Source of the DNA: Desulfitobacterium sp.
Lineage (GTDB): Bacteria > Bacillota > Desulfitobacteriia > Desulfitobacteriales > Desulfitobacteriaceae
Direction of reading: 5' to 3'
Assembly (NCBI GenBank): GCA_012799495.1
Contig: JAAZLD010000244.1
Span: 1 to 8,028 of the forward strand
DNA length: 8,028 nucleotides
Made by a program: the position numbers and the translations under genes. Below are positions 1 to 5,588 of the stretch, in pieces. The notes beneath the pieces were generated by a model. That model did not search any database and had not been told where the DNA came from. It worked only from the letters and a program-made list of their open reading frames with translations. Every line of letters starts with the position of its first letter. Position 1 is the first letter of the stretch.

Positions 1-498
1 TACAGCCTCATTACCATAGGTATCAATAATTCTTCGTAGTTCTTTTGCTATAGTGTCAAAAGCTTCATCCCAAGTGATTCTTTCCCATTTTCCTTCTCCT
101 CGTTCACCAACCCTTTTCATTGGGTATTTCAAACGATCAGGATGATAAAGACGTTGACGTTGGGATCTTCCTTTCAAACAAGCACGAGCTTGAAGATTTT
201 CTGGTGTATCTGGACCCTCATTATCGGTACCAAATTTTACTACTACACCATCTTTAACATATCCTTTAATTTGACAACGACCACCACAGTTATGCCAACA
301 AATAGAAGGTTTAACTTCTGCACCAGCTATTCGCTCCCCAGCTTGGGCTACTGCTGGTTCCCCTCCAACTTCAGTTTGTGGAGTACACCCAATCAATGAT
401 GGTGCTACAGCAGCTGTTGCTGTGGTTAAAGCACTCCACTTCACAAAACTCCTTCTAGAAAGAGTCTTTTTCTTCTTAGATTCTGCTTTGTTAAGCAT
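1..498 (-). CDS. DmsA-like molybdopterin oxidoreductase, catalytic subunit, N-terminal part (partial)
   Basis: This is the first 166 codons of a Tat-exported enzyme of the DMSO reductase family; the rest lies beyond base 1. Read on the minus strand it starts at ATG 496-498, six bases after an AAGGAGGG ribosome binding site (505-512). The signal peptide has a lysine-rich n-region, a twin-arginine motif S14-R-R-S-F-V-K20 and an alanine/threonine-rich h-region ending in L-I-G-C38, which resembles a lipobox. The mature part has C67-x3-C71-x3-C75-x31-C107, the Fe4S4 (FS0) ligand pattern of the family. It is followed by a stretch from about residue 108 (LKGR, then HPDRLKYPMKRVG) very like E. coli DmsA. 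The protein should fold around bis-MGD in the cytoplasm and act on the outer face of the membrane, reducing an S- or N-oxide or a similar acceptor. The substrate cannot be told because the active-site region is missing. The divergent TorD-type gene is probably its chaperone. Confidence 0.9.
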   Translation of the reverse strand, partial: MLNKAESKKKKTLSRRSFVKWSALTTATAAVAPSLIGCTPQTEVGGEPAVAQAGERIAGAEVKPSICWHNCGGRCQIKGYVKDGVVVKFGTDNEGPDTPENLQARACLKGRSQRQRLYHPDRLKYPMKRVGERGEGKWERITWDEAFDTIAKELRRIIDTYGNEAV

Positions 499-504
499 TC
501 CTTT

Positions 505-512
505 CCCTCCTT
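505..512 (-). promoter_or_regulatory. Ribosome binding site of the oxidoreductase gene
   Basis: On the minus strand this reads AAGGAGGG, six bases before the ATG at 498. It fixes the start of the oxidoreductase at the lysine-rich Tat signal peptide. Confidence 0.8.
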
Positions 513-541
513 GTACTTTTGTTTACATCATTTGTCAAAGA

Positions 542-569
542 TGTATAGACAACATCTGTATGTGTTCAA
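542..569 (-). promoter_or_regulatory. Candidate sigma-A promoter for the oxidoreductase gene
   Basis: On the minus strand a TTGAAC -35 (564-569) and a TATACA -10 (542-547) are 16 bp apart, each matching four of six consensus bases. The start site would be near 535, giving a leader of about 36 nt before the ATG. The weak boxes suit an activator-dependent anaerobic gene. An inverted repeat AGATGT-N7-ACATCT (539-557) overlaps the -10. The call rests on motif match and position only. Confidence 0.35.
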
Positions 570-583
570 GTTATCACAAGTTT

Positions 584-603
584 TATTGTACATGTCTACA
601 ATA
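584..603. promoter_or_regulatory. Operator-like inverted repeat 1 (TATTGTA-N6-TACAATA)
   Basis: Perfect 7-bp arms TATTGTA (584-590) and TACAATA (597-603) flank a 6-bp spacer, CATGTC. The arm length and spacing resemble the dyad sites of CRP/FNR-family dimers (5-bp half sites, N6). Its centre, 593.5, lies about 58 bp upstream of the predicted oxidoreductase start site, close to the usual class I activator position near -61. The same pattern recurs 32 bp away at 614-637. The binding protein is not known and is not encoded in the window. Confidence 0.5.
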
Positions 604-613
604 TTCGACAAAG

Positions 614-637
614 TTTTTTGTATGCCTGTACAAAAAA
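614..637. promoter_or_regulatory. Operator-like inverted repeat 2 (TTTTTTGTA-N6-TACAAAAAA)
   Basis: Perfect 9-bp arms at 614-622 and 629-637 flank a 6-bp spacer, TGCCTG. The core TTTTGTA-N6-TACAAAA is the same pattern as the repeat at 584-603, with the same spacer length but a different spacer sequence, as expected of a protein-binding dyad. It covers the -35 region of the predicted promoter for the chaperone gene, so the bound protein could repress that gene or act at both divergent promoters. The centre-to-centre distance of 32 bp is about three helical turns, placing both sites on one DNA face. Confidence 0.5.
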
Positions 638-642
638 CCATA

Positions 643-651
643 TGTTATAAT
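643..651 (+). promoter_or_regulatory. Candidate extended -10 promoter for the chaperone gene
   Basis: The sequence TGTTATAAT is a perfect extended -10 (TG-N-TATAAT). The -35 position, 17 bp upstream (TGCCTG, 623-628), matches the consensus poorly and falls inside inverted repeat 2. Transcription would begin near 658, leaving a leader of about 147 nt before the ATG at 805. The rest of that leader is AT-rich. It holds a consensus TTGACA (710-715) without a -10 at the right distance and three spaced ACCCTT copies (733-763). Confidence 0.45.
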
Positions 652-732
652 GACAGAGATACCTTTTGCCAATAACTCATCATTAAAATAACCTTTTTAT
701 TCAAATTCCTTGACATTTTTTTCATCTTATTA

Positions 733-763
733 ACCCTTTATTAATACCCTTTCCTATACCCTT
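733..763 (+). repeat. Three spaced direct repeats of ACCCTT upstream of the chaperone gene
   Basis: ACCCTT occurs at 733-738, 746-751 and 758-763, with periods of 13 and 12 bp, and an inverted GGGT lies at 775-778. The first two copies sit in a larger AT-rich partial duplication (TTATTAA at 727-733 and 738-744). Near-helical spacing is typical of tandem response-regulator sites, but in such AT-rich DNA this could be a chance or slippage product. Confidence 0.3.
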
Positions 764-804
764 ATAAGTTATTTGGGTAACAAAGTATTTGGAGGTGCCC
801 TATT

Positions 805-1482
805 ATGAGTTCAATAACGCCAAAGGAGCTATTAGAGGTCCGTCAGTATGTTTATAGCTTTCTTAGTACCGTCTTTAGATGTCCCCCTAAAGTAGAGCAA
901 ATAGAAACTATTTTGCAGGAAGGACTTTTCCTAGACTTTCCCTTAGAATTAGAGGATGATAATTATATTCAAGCACTCAAAACCTTAGAGAATTGGGCCA
1001 AAGAGCAGAGTGAGGCGGATATTAAAGATGTATTTACATCATTAAACAGAGATTATACCCAGCTTTTTATTGGTCCCGGGCATCTTCCAGCTCCTCCATG
1101 GGAATCAGTTTATCGTACAGAAGAAAAGCTTACTTTTGGGGAGCATACATTAGCTGTTCGTGAATGGTATGCCCGCTATGGCCTGGAATTCGTCCATAAG
1201 AATGCTGAGCCCGATGATCATTTTGGCTTAGAGTTGGAATTTTTTGCTTACCTTATCAATAACGAATATCAAGCATTAGAGGACGGAGAGGCTCAAAAAG
1301 CCACAGAGTTAGCCCAAGAGCAATTAGCTTTTCTCGAAAAACATCTCCTTCAATGGTCCAAGGATTTTACCCAGGATGTTATAACAAACGCCCAAACAAA
1401 GTATTATCAGGGATTAGCTCAACTGGCTCAAAGCTTCTTAGAATGGGATCACTCTAACTTAAAAGAAGAGAATGATAACTAA
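805..1482 (+). CDS. TorD/DmsD-family molybdoenzyme maturation chaperone
   Basis: A 225-residue cytoplasmic protein of the TorD/DmsD/NarJ-like chaperone family, which bind the Tat signal peptide and the apo-form of a molybdoenzyme until the cofactor is inserted, then release it for export. The start at ATG 805 follows GGAGGTG at 791-797. The protein appears all-helical, with an N-terminal tyrosine/phenylalanine-rich helix (residues 9-26), the family segment DYTQLFIGPG at 83-92 followed by APPWESVYR (96-104), and the hallmark E135-P-D-D-H139 in front of a hydrophobic helix. There is no signal peptide or membrane segment, and the tail is acidic. Its likely client is the divergently transcribed oxidoreductase that starts at 498; in many anaerobes the chaperone lies downstream of the structural genes instead. 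Family assignment is firm and the client is inferred. I leave the symbol empty because the substrate of the partner enzyme is unknown. Confidence 0.88.
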   Translation: MSSITPKELLEVRQYVYSFLSTVFRCPPKVEQIETILQEGLFLDFPLELEDDNYIQALKTLENWAKEQSEADIKDVFTSLNRDYTQLFIGPGHLPAPPWESVYRTEEKLTFGEHTLAVREWYARYGLEFVHKNAEPDDHFGLELEFFAYLINNEYQALEDGEAQKATELAQEQLAFLEKHLLQWSKDFTQDVITNAQTKYYQGLAQLAQSFLEWDHSNLKEENDN

Positions 1483-1532
1483 CTCTATTGCACACTAATT
1501 TAAATTAATTTAATAGAATACAAATAATAACT

Positions 1533-1579
1533 AAGGGAGCATTCAAAGCTACATGGCAGTAGTTTTGATATGCTCCCTT
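1533..1579. terminator. Long hairpin between convergent genes, probable bidirectional terminator
   Basis: AAGGGAGCAT (1533-1542) plus TCAAAGCTAC (1543-1552) pair with GTAGTTTTGA (1559-1568) and ATGCTCCCTT (1570-1579). The loop is ATGGCA, and there is one G-T pair and one bulged T (1569), giving about 20 bp of stem. It is 50 bp after the chaperone stop and about 100 bp after the pth stop on the other strand, so it can separate the two. The U-tract is short (TTTAATT) on the plus strand and interrupted (TTAGTTATTATTT) on the minus strand, so efficiency is uncertain. Confidence 0.6.
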
Positions 1580-1680
1580 TAATTCTATAAAAGATCTATT
1601 TTCCGTAGACAATTTATTAGCAATAAATTATTTAGCGATCAATCAATCAATATTTACTTTTAAACACATTTTATTAAATG

Positions 1681-2241
1681 TCAGGCACGATTATAGAGGT
1701 TCATTGCCTTCTCCCCTTCTCCTTTAGCCCAAAGAATTGCAGCTTCCATCCCTTTTTTTATTGTTTCCTCTAGAAGGGGAATCTCTTCTTTGGTAAAGGG
1801 GGCTAAGACATAGCGAGCGGAATCCCAACCCGCTGGTGGTCTGCTAATACCTATCTTCAGCCGCCAAAAGGATTCAGTGCCTAATTCCCCAATAATGGAT
1901 TTCATTCCATTATGTCCTCCAGCACTTCCTGAACTTCTTAAACGCAATCGCCCAGTAGGTAGATCCATATCATCATATATTACTAAGATATCTTGAGGGG
2001 AGATCTTATAAAATTGAGCTATTTCCCGTACCGAACGGCCACTTAAATTCATAAAAGTCTGAGGCTTTAGTAAGAAGACCTTTTCACCATCGATTACTGC
2101 TTCTGAAAACAAGCCCTGGAATTTAGGGCGAAAATCTAATTTTAAATCCTCAGCTAAACAATCTAAAAGCAAAAAGCCTACATTATGGCGAGTTTCTGCG
2201 TATTGTCCTCCTGGATTGCCTAGGCCTACGATCAGTTTCAT
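1681..2241 (-). CDS. pth: Peptidyl-tRNA hydrolase
   Basis: Cleaves the ester bond of peptidyl-tRNAs released from stalled ribosomes, recycling tRNA in the cytoplasm. The protein is 186 residues, the usual bacterial length (about 185-195). It opens with the family start MKLIVGLGNPG, with N9, then T17-R-H19-N-V-G holding the catalytic histidine (His20 in E. coli). F63-M-N65-L-S-G, Y89-D-D-M-D-L and G108-G-H-N111-G-M supply the conserved asparagines and acidic residue of the active site. The frame stays open upstream to a TTG at 2274, but the ATG at 2241 has an AGAGGAG ribosome binding site nine bases away and matches the family N-terminus, so I use it. The gene is divergent from the PRC-barrel gene and convergent with the chaperone gene. 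In B. subtilis pth follows prs-ctc in the same direction. Here it keeps the strand but is separated from prs by the inverted PRC-barrel gene, so it needs its own promoter. Confidence 0.96.
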   Translation of the reverse strand: MKLIVGLGNPGGQYAETRHNVGFLLLDCLAEDLKLDFRPKFQGLFSEAVIDGEKVFLLKPQTFMNLSGRSVREIAQFYKISPQDILVIYDDMDLPTGRLRLRSSGSAGGHNGMKSIIGELGTESFWRLKIGISRPPAGWDSARYVLAPFTKEEIPLLEETIKKGMEAAILWAKGEGEKAMNLYNRA

Positions 2242-2250
2242 GAAACTCCA

Positions 2251-2257
2251 CTCCTCT
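2251..2257 (-). promoter_or_regulatory. Ribosome binding site that decides the pth start
   Basis: On the minus strand this reads AGAGGAG, nine bases before ATG 2241. A longer reading from TTG 2274 would add 11 residues, run through this site and lack a ribosome binding site of its own. Confidence 0.75.
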
Positions 2258-2289
2258 AAGCATATTGCAAACAATTAATGAATACATTG

Positions 2290-2298
2290 ATGATAGCA
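2290..2298 (-). promoter_or_regulatory. Candidate extended -10 promoter for pth
   Basis: On the minus strand the sequence is TGCTATCAT, an extended -10 (TG-N-TATCAT, five of six in the hexamer). The -35 region is weak. The start site would be near 2283 with a leader of about 42 nt. The 99-bp gap between pth and the PRC-barrel gene must hold both divergent promoters; I could not find a convincing one for the PRC-barrel gene. Confidence 0.3.
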
Positions 2299-2324
2299 CG
2301 TTTCTTATGTTCTTGCATAGGAAG

Positions 2325-2332
2325 AAAGGAGG
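2325..2332 (+). promoter_or_regulatory. Ribosome binding site that decides the TTG start of the PRC-barrel gene
   Basis: AAAGGAGG lies eight bases before TTG 2341. The in-frame ATG at 2278 has no ribosome binding site and would add a cysteine-containing 21-residue stretch (residues such as FLCSC) not expected of a PRC-barrel protein. Confidence 0.75.
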
Positions 2333-2340
2333 TAGAACTG

Positions 2341-3213
2341 TTGAAACCAAGTAAAGAATTCCACTCTTTACCCATTGTCTCTTTGAGCGAGGGACAGCAT
2401 ATAGGTTATGTAAAAAGCCTAGTAGTTGATGCCCAATCTAAAGCATTAGCGGCCTTAGTGATTGATCCTAAAGGCTTCTTTAAGGATCAACGGATCATTC
2501 CTTATAGTAAAGTAGTCAGTGTGGGGGAAGATGCCATTACTATCGACAAAGGCTCCTATGTAGAAAAGTCCGCAAGTCTACCGGAAATCTTACAATTGAT
2601 CAAGGAAAGATTAAGCATTATCGGGACACGGATTATCACTCAGAATGGCAAAACCTTAGGTGTTGTAGATGAGTATTATATCAATCCTACCAATGGGCAA
2701 ATTACTCAAGTAGAGATCTCCGGAGGTAAAATTGAAGGATTTTTTAGCGGTAAAGCATTACTTGATGCCCAATACTTACTTACTATCGGCCAAGATGTTA
2801 TCGTTGCCCAACAGGGTAGTGAATCCCATTTGTTGGTGGCAGATAAAGGAATCAATGAAAGCCTAAAGTCCTTACTCCATTCTACTACTAATTTAGCCTC
2901 AGAAACCTCCGCTTCTTTGAGCAAGTTCTTTAATCCTGAAAAAATCAAAGGAAGATTTAAAGGAATAAGGAAGAAAGAAAAATTTCTAGCCTCTTCCGAG
3001 AATATAACAGAAAATAACCCTCTTGAAAATAAGGATTCCGAATTAGAGCAAAGTATTCAAGAAAGTCCTAATATAATTGATGTTGAAGAAGAACACCCAG
3101 AAATCTCAGTGGAAAATCCAGACTTCCCTAAAGAGACAGCTTCAGTTATGACTCCTTCATATTCCGATCCGAATTTTACCATAAATCAAGAGGAGAATAC
3201 AAAAAACCCCTAG
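2341..3213 (+). CDS. PRC-barrel domain protein with a charged C-terminal tail
   Basis: A 290-residue protein from a TTG start with strong AAAGGAGG (2325-2332). It appears to hold two PRC-barrel units, small beta-barrels known from photosynthetic reaction centre subunit H, RimM and sporulation proteins. The first is about residues 8-75 (IGYVKSLVVD, LAALVIDPKGFF, IIPYSKV) and the second about 92-160 (GTRIITQNGKTLGVVDEYYI, ITQVEIS). A basic helix region around 218-234 (KIKGRFKGIRKKEK) leads into a low-complexity acidic tail rich in Glu, Asn, Ser and Pro to the end. There is no signal peptide or membrane segment. The function is unknown: such proteins may bind RNA, proteins or small molecules. 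It is divergent from pth and convergent with prs, standing where B. subtilis has ctc. The stop codon TAG (3211-3213) is inside the prs terminator. Domain call fairly confident, role open. Confidence 0.8.
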   Translation: MKPSKEFHSLPIVSLSEGQHIGYVKSLVVDAQSKALAALVIDPKGFFKDQRIIPYSKVVSVGEDAITIDKGSYVEKSASLPEILQLIKERLSIIGTRIITQNGKTLGVVDEYYINPTNGQITQVEISGGKIEGFFSGKALLDAQYLLTIGQDVIVAQQGSESHLLVADKGINESLKSLLHSTTNLASETSASLSKFFNPEKIKGRFKGIRKKEKFLASSENITENNPLENKDSELEQSIQESPNIIDVEEEHPEISVENPDFPKETASVMTPSYSDPNFTINQEENTKNP

Positions 3214-3227
3214 GATACCCAGGGGTT
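3201..3227 (-). terminator. Rho-independent terminator of the glmU-prs unit
   Basis: On the minus strand AACCCCT (3227-3221) pairs with AGGGGTT (3211-3205), with two further G-C pairs inside after one mismatch, and is followed directly by TTTTTT (3206-3201). It begins about 10 bases after the prs stop. The structure overlaps the last codons and the TAG stop of the convergent PRC-barrel gene. On the plus strand the hairpin lacks a U-tract, so it serves prs. Confidence 0.85.
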
Positions 3228-3237
3228 GAGTCAAATT

Positions 3238-4179
3238 CTAACTAAAAAGCTTACTTACAGAGAGATCCTCATGAATACGCTGAATAGCTTCTCCTAGCAA
3301 AGGAGCTACAGAAAGCGTTTTAATCTTGGGGATTATTTTTTCTGAATCCAAGGGGATGGTGTTAGTAACCACCACTTCTTTAATAGGGGAATTTTCTAGG
3401 CGCTCAAAGGCTGGCCCTGATAAGACTGGGTGAGTACAACAAGCATAAACTTCAGTGGCTCCTCGATCCATTAGGGCCTGAGCACCTTGAGTAATAGTCC
3501 CTGCAGTATCGATAATATCGTCGATCATGATCACCTGTTTCCCTTCAATATCTCCGATAATATTCATAATCTCCGATACATTAGCTTCAGGACGGCGCTT
3601 ATCGATTATTGCTAAAGGAGCTCCGATTCTTTCTGCTAAATTCCTGGCTCTTTGAACTCCTCCATGGTCAGGAGAGACTACCACTACATTATCTAAACCC
3701 TTATTTTTAAAATACTCTGCCAAAATAGGAACACCAGGTAAATGATCCACTGGAATATCAAAGAATCCTTGAATAGCTGGTGCATGAAGGTCCATAGTAA
3801 CTACTCGATCTGCCCCGGCTGTAGTTATTAAGTTGGCCATCAGCTTTGCTGTGATGGGATCTCTAGCCTTGGATTTCCGCTCTTGCCGGGCATACCCATA
3901 ATAAGGGATGACTGGAGTAATGCGGTAGGCCGAAGCTCTCTTTAAGGCATCGATCATAATCAATAGCTCCATAATATTATCATTAGAAGGGTTGCAGGTT
4001 GGTTGGACAACAAAAACATCTGCCCCTCGTACACTTTCATCAATGGCAATAGAAATTTCTCCATCACTAAAGCGCTTGAGCTCGGCTTTCCCCAAAGGTA
4101 CGTTTAGGTATTCAATTATTTCTCCTGCTAAATTCCGATTGGCGTTACCGCAAAAAACCTTCAATTGTTTAAAAGACAT
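3238..4179 (-). CDS. prs: Ribose-phosphate pyrophosphokinase (PRPP synthase)
   Basis: Makes PRPP from ribose 5-phosphate and ATP in the cytoplasm, feeding purine, pyrimidine, NAD, histidine and tryptophan synthesis. The length of 313 residues matches class I enzymes (B. subtilis 317). Visible motifs are F37-S-D-G-E for nucleotide binding, Y94-G-Y-A-R-Q-E-R-K-S-K around 94-104, D130-L-H-A-P with H132, the S169-P-D-H-G-G segment, the flexible catalytic loop D193-K-R-R-P-E, and the ribose-phosphate loop V216-I-M-I-D-D-I-I-D-T-A-G-T at 216-228. The start at ATG 4179 has AGGGGGAT (4186-4193) upstream. This site lies just before the glmU stop codon region, and the intergenic gap is only 15 bp, so prs is the second gene of a glmU-prs operon and may be translationally coupled. 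Transcription ends at the hairpin 3201-3227. Confidence 0.97.
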   Translation of the reverse strand: MSFKQLKVFCGNANRNLAGEIIEYLNVPLGKAELKRFSDGEISIAIDESVRGADVFVVQPTCNPSNDNIMELLIMIDALKRASAYRITPVIPYYGYARQERKSKARDPITAKLMANLITTAGADRVVTMDLHAPAIQGFFDIPVDHLPGVPILAEYFKNKGLDNVVVVSPDHGGVQRARNLAERIGAPLAIIDKRRPEANVSEIMNIIGDIEGKQVIMIDDIIDTAGTITQGAQALMDRGATEVYACCTHPVLSGPAFERLENSPIKEVVVTNTIPLDSEKIIPKIKTLSVAPLLGEAIQRIHEDLSVSKLFS

Positions 4180-4194
4180 CCATATATCCCCCTA

Positions 4195-5550
4195 TTATTT
4201 CTTCTTTTGCACCAGTTTTTTAACATTCCTTTGGGTACTGCGCTCGATAGCCAAAGTACTTGCCGGAACATCCTTAGTTATAGTGGAACCAGCCCCTATA
4301 ACCGCTTCTTCACCGATTTCCACAGGAGCTACCAGATTAGTATTACTCCCAATAAAGGCTTTATCCTTAATAATGGTTTTATGTTTATTAACACCATCAT
4401 AATTGCAAGTGATAGTACCTGCACCAACATTTACAGATTTACCTATTTGAGAATCTCCAATATAGCTTAGATGAGGTATTTTTGCCCCTTCTCCAAGAAT
4501 GCTATTCTTGATTTCGACAAAATCTCCTACCCTTACCCCATCATGGATTTCCGTTCCTGGTCTTAAGTAAGCAAAGGGACCGATTCGACAATTTTCACCT
4601 ATAGTTACACTTTCCCCTACAGTATGAGTTATACTCGTACCTTTACCACAAATGCAATCTGTTAAAGTAGTATGAGGCCCTATTATAGCATCCTCGGCAA
4701 TCCGAGTTTTGCCCTTTAGTATGGTAAAGGGTTGAATAGTTACGTCAGAAGTTAATTCTACATCTTCATCAATATAGGTGGTGTTAGGATCGATAATGGT
4801 TACACCTTCATCTAGCCAATGATTTAAGATGCGACTACGGATAATCTCCTCCCCTTGGGCTAGCTGAGCACGGCTATTGATCCCTAAGGCCTCATGGACA
4901 TCCTCTGTACAATAAGTAGAGATTATTTCACCTTGCTCTTGAAGTACTTTGAAAACATCTGTTAAATAATATTCTCCTTGAGCATTTTGAGGGGTAATTT
5001 TCTCTAAGGCGTCCCGTAGCTTCGCCACATTAAAGCAGTAAGTTCCTGTATTTATTTCTTTAATAAGTCTTTCTTCGGAAGTAGCATCCTTTTCCTCTAC
5101 TATCTTCTGAAATCTTCCTTCTTCTTTAACTATCCGCCCATAACCCTGAGGGTTTTCAAAAACTGCCGTAAGGATGGAAGCCGCTGCTCCATTTTCTTTA
5201 TGGATTTCTGCTAAAGATTGGAGAGTTTCTGGTCGAATAAGGGGTTGGTCCCCACTCAGAACCATAATATGGTCAATCCCATGGCAATGGGGTATTGCTT
5301 GCATAACCGCATGACCGGTTCCTAGTTGCTCTTCTTGAACTACTATTTCCACTGAGTCTAGGATCCCTTCGATTTGTTCTCGACCATGACCTAGAATTAC
5401 GAAAATACGTTGAATATCAACTTTTCTTATGCAATCTAAAACATGCTGAAGCATGGGTTTTCCTGCAAGGGTATGCATGACTTTCGGTAATTTGGATTTC
5501 ATCCGAGTCCCTTTACCTGCAGCCATGACCACCGCTGCCCAATTCGGCAT
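4195..5550 (-). CDS. glmU: Bifunctional GlmU: N-acetylglucosamine-1-phosphate uridyltransferase / glucosamine-1-phosphate acetyltransferase
   Basis: Makes UDP-GlcNAc for peptidoglycan and wall polymers in two steps: acetylation of glucosamine-1-phosphate by the C-terminal domain and uridylation by the N-terminal domain. With the start at ATG 5550 it is 451 residues, close to E. coli (456). The N-terminal pyrophosphorylase domain (about 1-228) shows A10-A-G-K-G-T-R-M17 with K23, Q75-L-G-T-G-H and L98-S-G-D101-Q-P, with N224 as the second metal ligand. From about 245 hexapeptide repeats form the left-handed beta-helix, with R330-P-G-T, catalytic H360 (P-H-L-S-Y-I-G-D), N383-Y-D-G and G401-S-N-T-N-L. 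An ATG two codons earlier (5556) is only three bases from GGAGG (5560-5564), while ATG 5550 is nine bases away, so I prefer the latter. It is the first gene of glmU-prs and separated from spoVG by a terminator. Confidence 0.97.
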   Translation of the reverse strand: MPNWAAVVMAAGKGTRMKSKLPKVMHTLAGKPMLQHVLDCIRKVDIQRIFVILGHGREQIEGILDSVEIVVQEEQLGTGHAVMQAIPHCHGIDHIMVLSGDQPLIRPETLQSLAEIHKENGAAASILTAVFENPQGYGRIVKEEGRFQKIVEEKDATSEERLIKEINTGTYCFNVAKLRDALEKITPQNAQGEYYLTDVFKVLQEQGEIISTYCTEDVHEALGINSRAQLAQGEEIIRSRILNHWLDEGVTIIDPNTTYIDEDVELTSDVTIQPFTILKGKTRIAEDAIIGPHTTLTDCICGKGTSITHTVGESVTIGENCRIGPFAYLRPGTEIHDGVRVGDFVEIKNSILGEGAKIPHLSYIGDSQIGKSVNVGAGTITCNYDGVNKHKTIIKDKAFIGSNTNLVAPVEIGEEAVIGAGSTITKDVPASTLAIERSTQRNVKKLVQKKK

Positions 5551-5559
5551 ATACATTCG

Positions 5560-5564
5560 CCTCC
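5560..5564 (-). promoter_or_regulatory. Ribosome binding site that decides the glmU start
   Basis: GGAGG on the minus strand is nine bases from ATG 5550 and only three from the in-frame ATG 5556. Normal spacing supports the shorter product. Confidence 0.6.
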
Positions 5565-5582
5565 ACTAATAGTTTACCCGAG

Positions 5583-5588
5583 ATTATA
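5583..5588 (-). promoter_or_regulatory. Candidate -10 element for the glmU-prs unit
   Basis: On the minus strand there is a perfect TATAAT about 26 nt (start site near 5576) upstream of the glmU ATG. The -35 position (ACCCTT or TACCCT) is poor, and an inverted repeat TTGAA-N6-TTCAA (5592-5607) fills the spacer. A second TATAAT lies at 5670-5675 with TTTACA 20 bp upstream, a spacing longer than usual. A promoter is expected here because spoVG ends in a strong terminator at 5731-5759. Confidence 0.35.

Noticed and set aside
614..637. Inverted repeat with T and A runs read as a terminator
   Set aside because: It lies upstream of both predicted start sites, the stem is nearly all A/T, and no U-tract follows the right arm. 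A protein-binding dyad fits better.
142..691. Two plus-strand open frames (142-399 and 422-691)
   Set aside because: The first is antisense to the oxidoreductase. The second starts inside it and crosses the divergent control region. Neither has a recognisable ribosome binding site or protein family features.
1611..1651. AT hairpin AATTTATT-AGC-AATAAATT and the short ATCA tandem repeat
   Set aside because: The stem has only A-T pairs and no U-tract, so it is too weak for a terminator. The three-copy tetranucleotide repeat is ordinary low-complexity intergenic sequence.
2242..2274. Longer pth reading from TTG 2274
   Set aside because: It would place the AGAGGAG site inside the coding region and add 11 residues before the conserved MKLIVGLGNPG start.
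2278..2340. Longer PRC-barrel reading from ATG 2278
   Set aside because: There is no ribosome binding site before it, whereas TTG 2341 has AAAGGAGG eight bases upstream.
2706..2948. Minus-strand open frame of 80 codons
   Set aside because: It lies wholly opposite the PRC-barrel gene, whose frame has the domain signal and a ribosome binding site.
3992..4470. Two plus-strand open frames opposite the prs/glmU junction
   Set aside because: They are antisense to well-supported prs and glmU coding sequence and show no protein family features.
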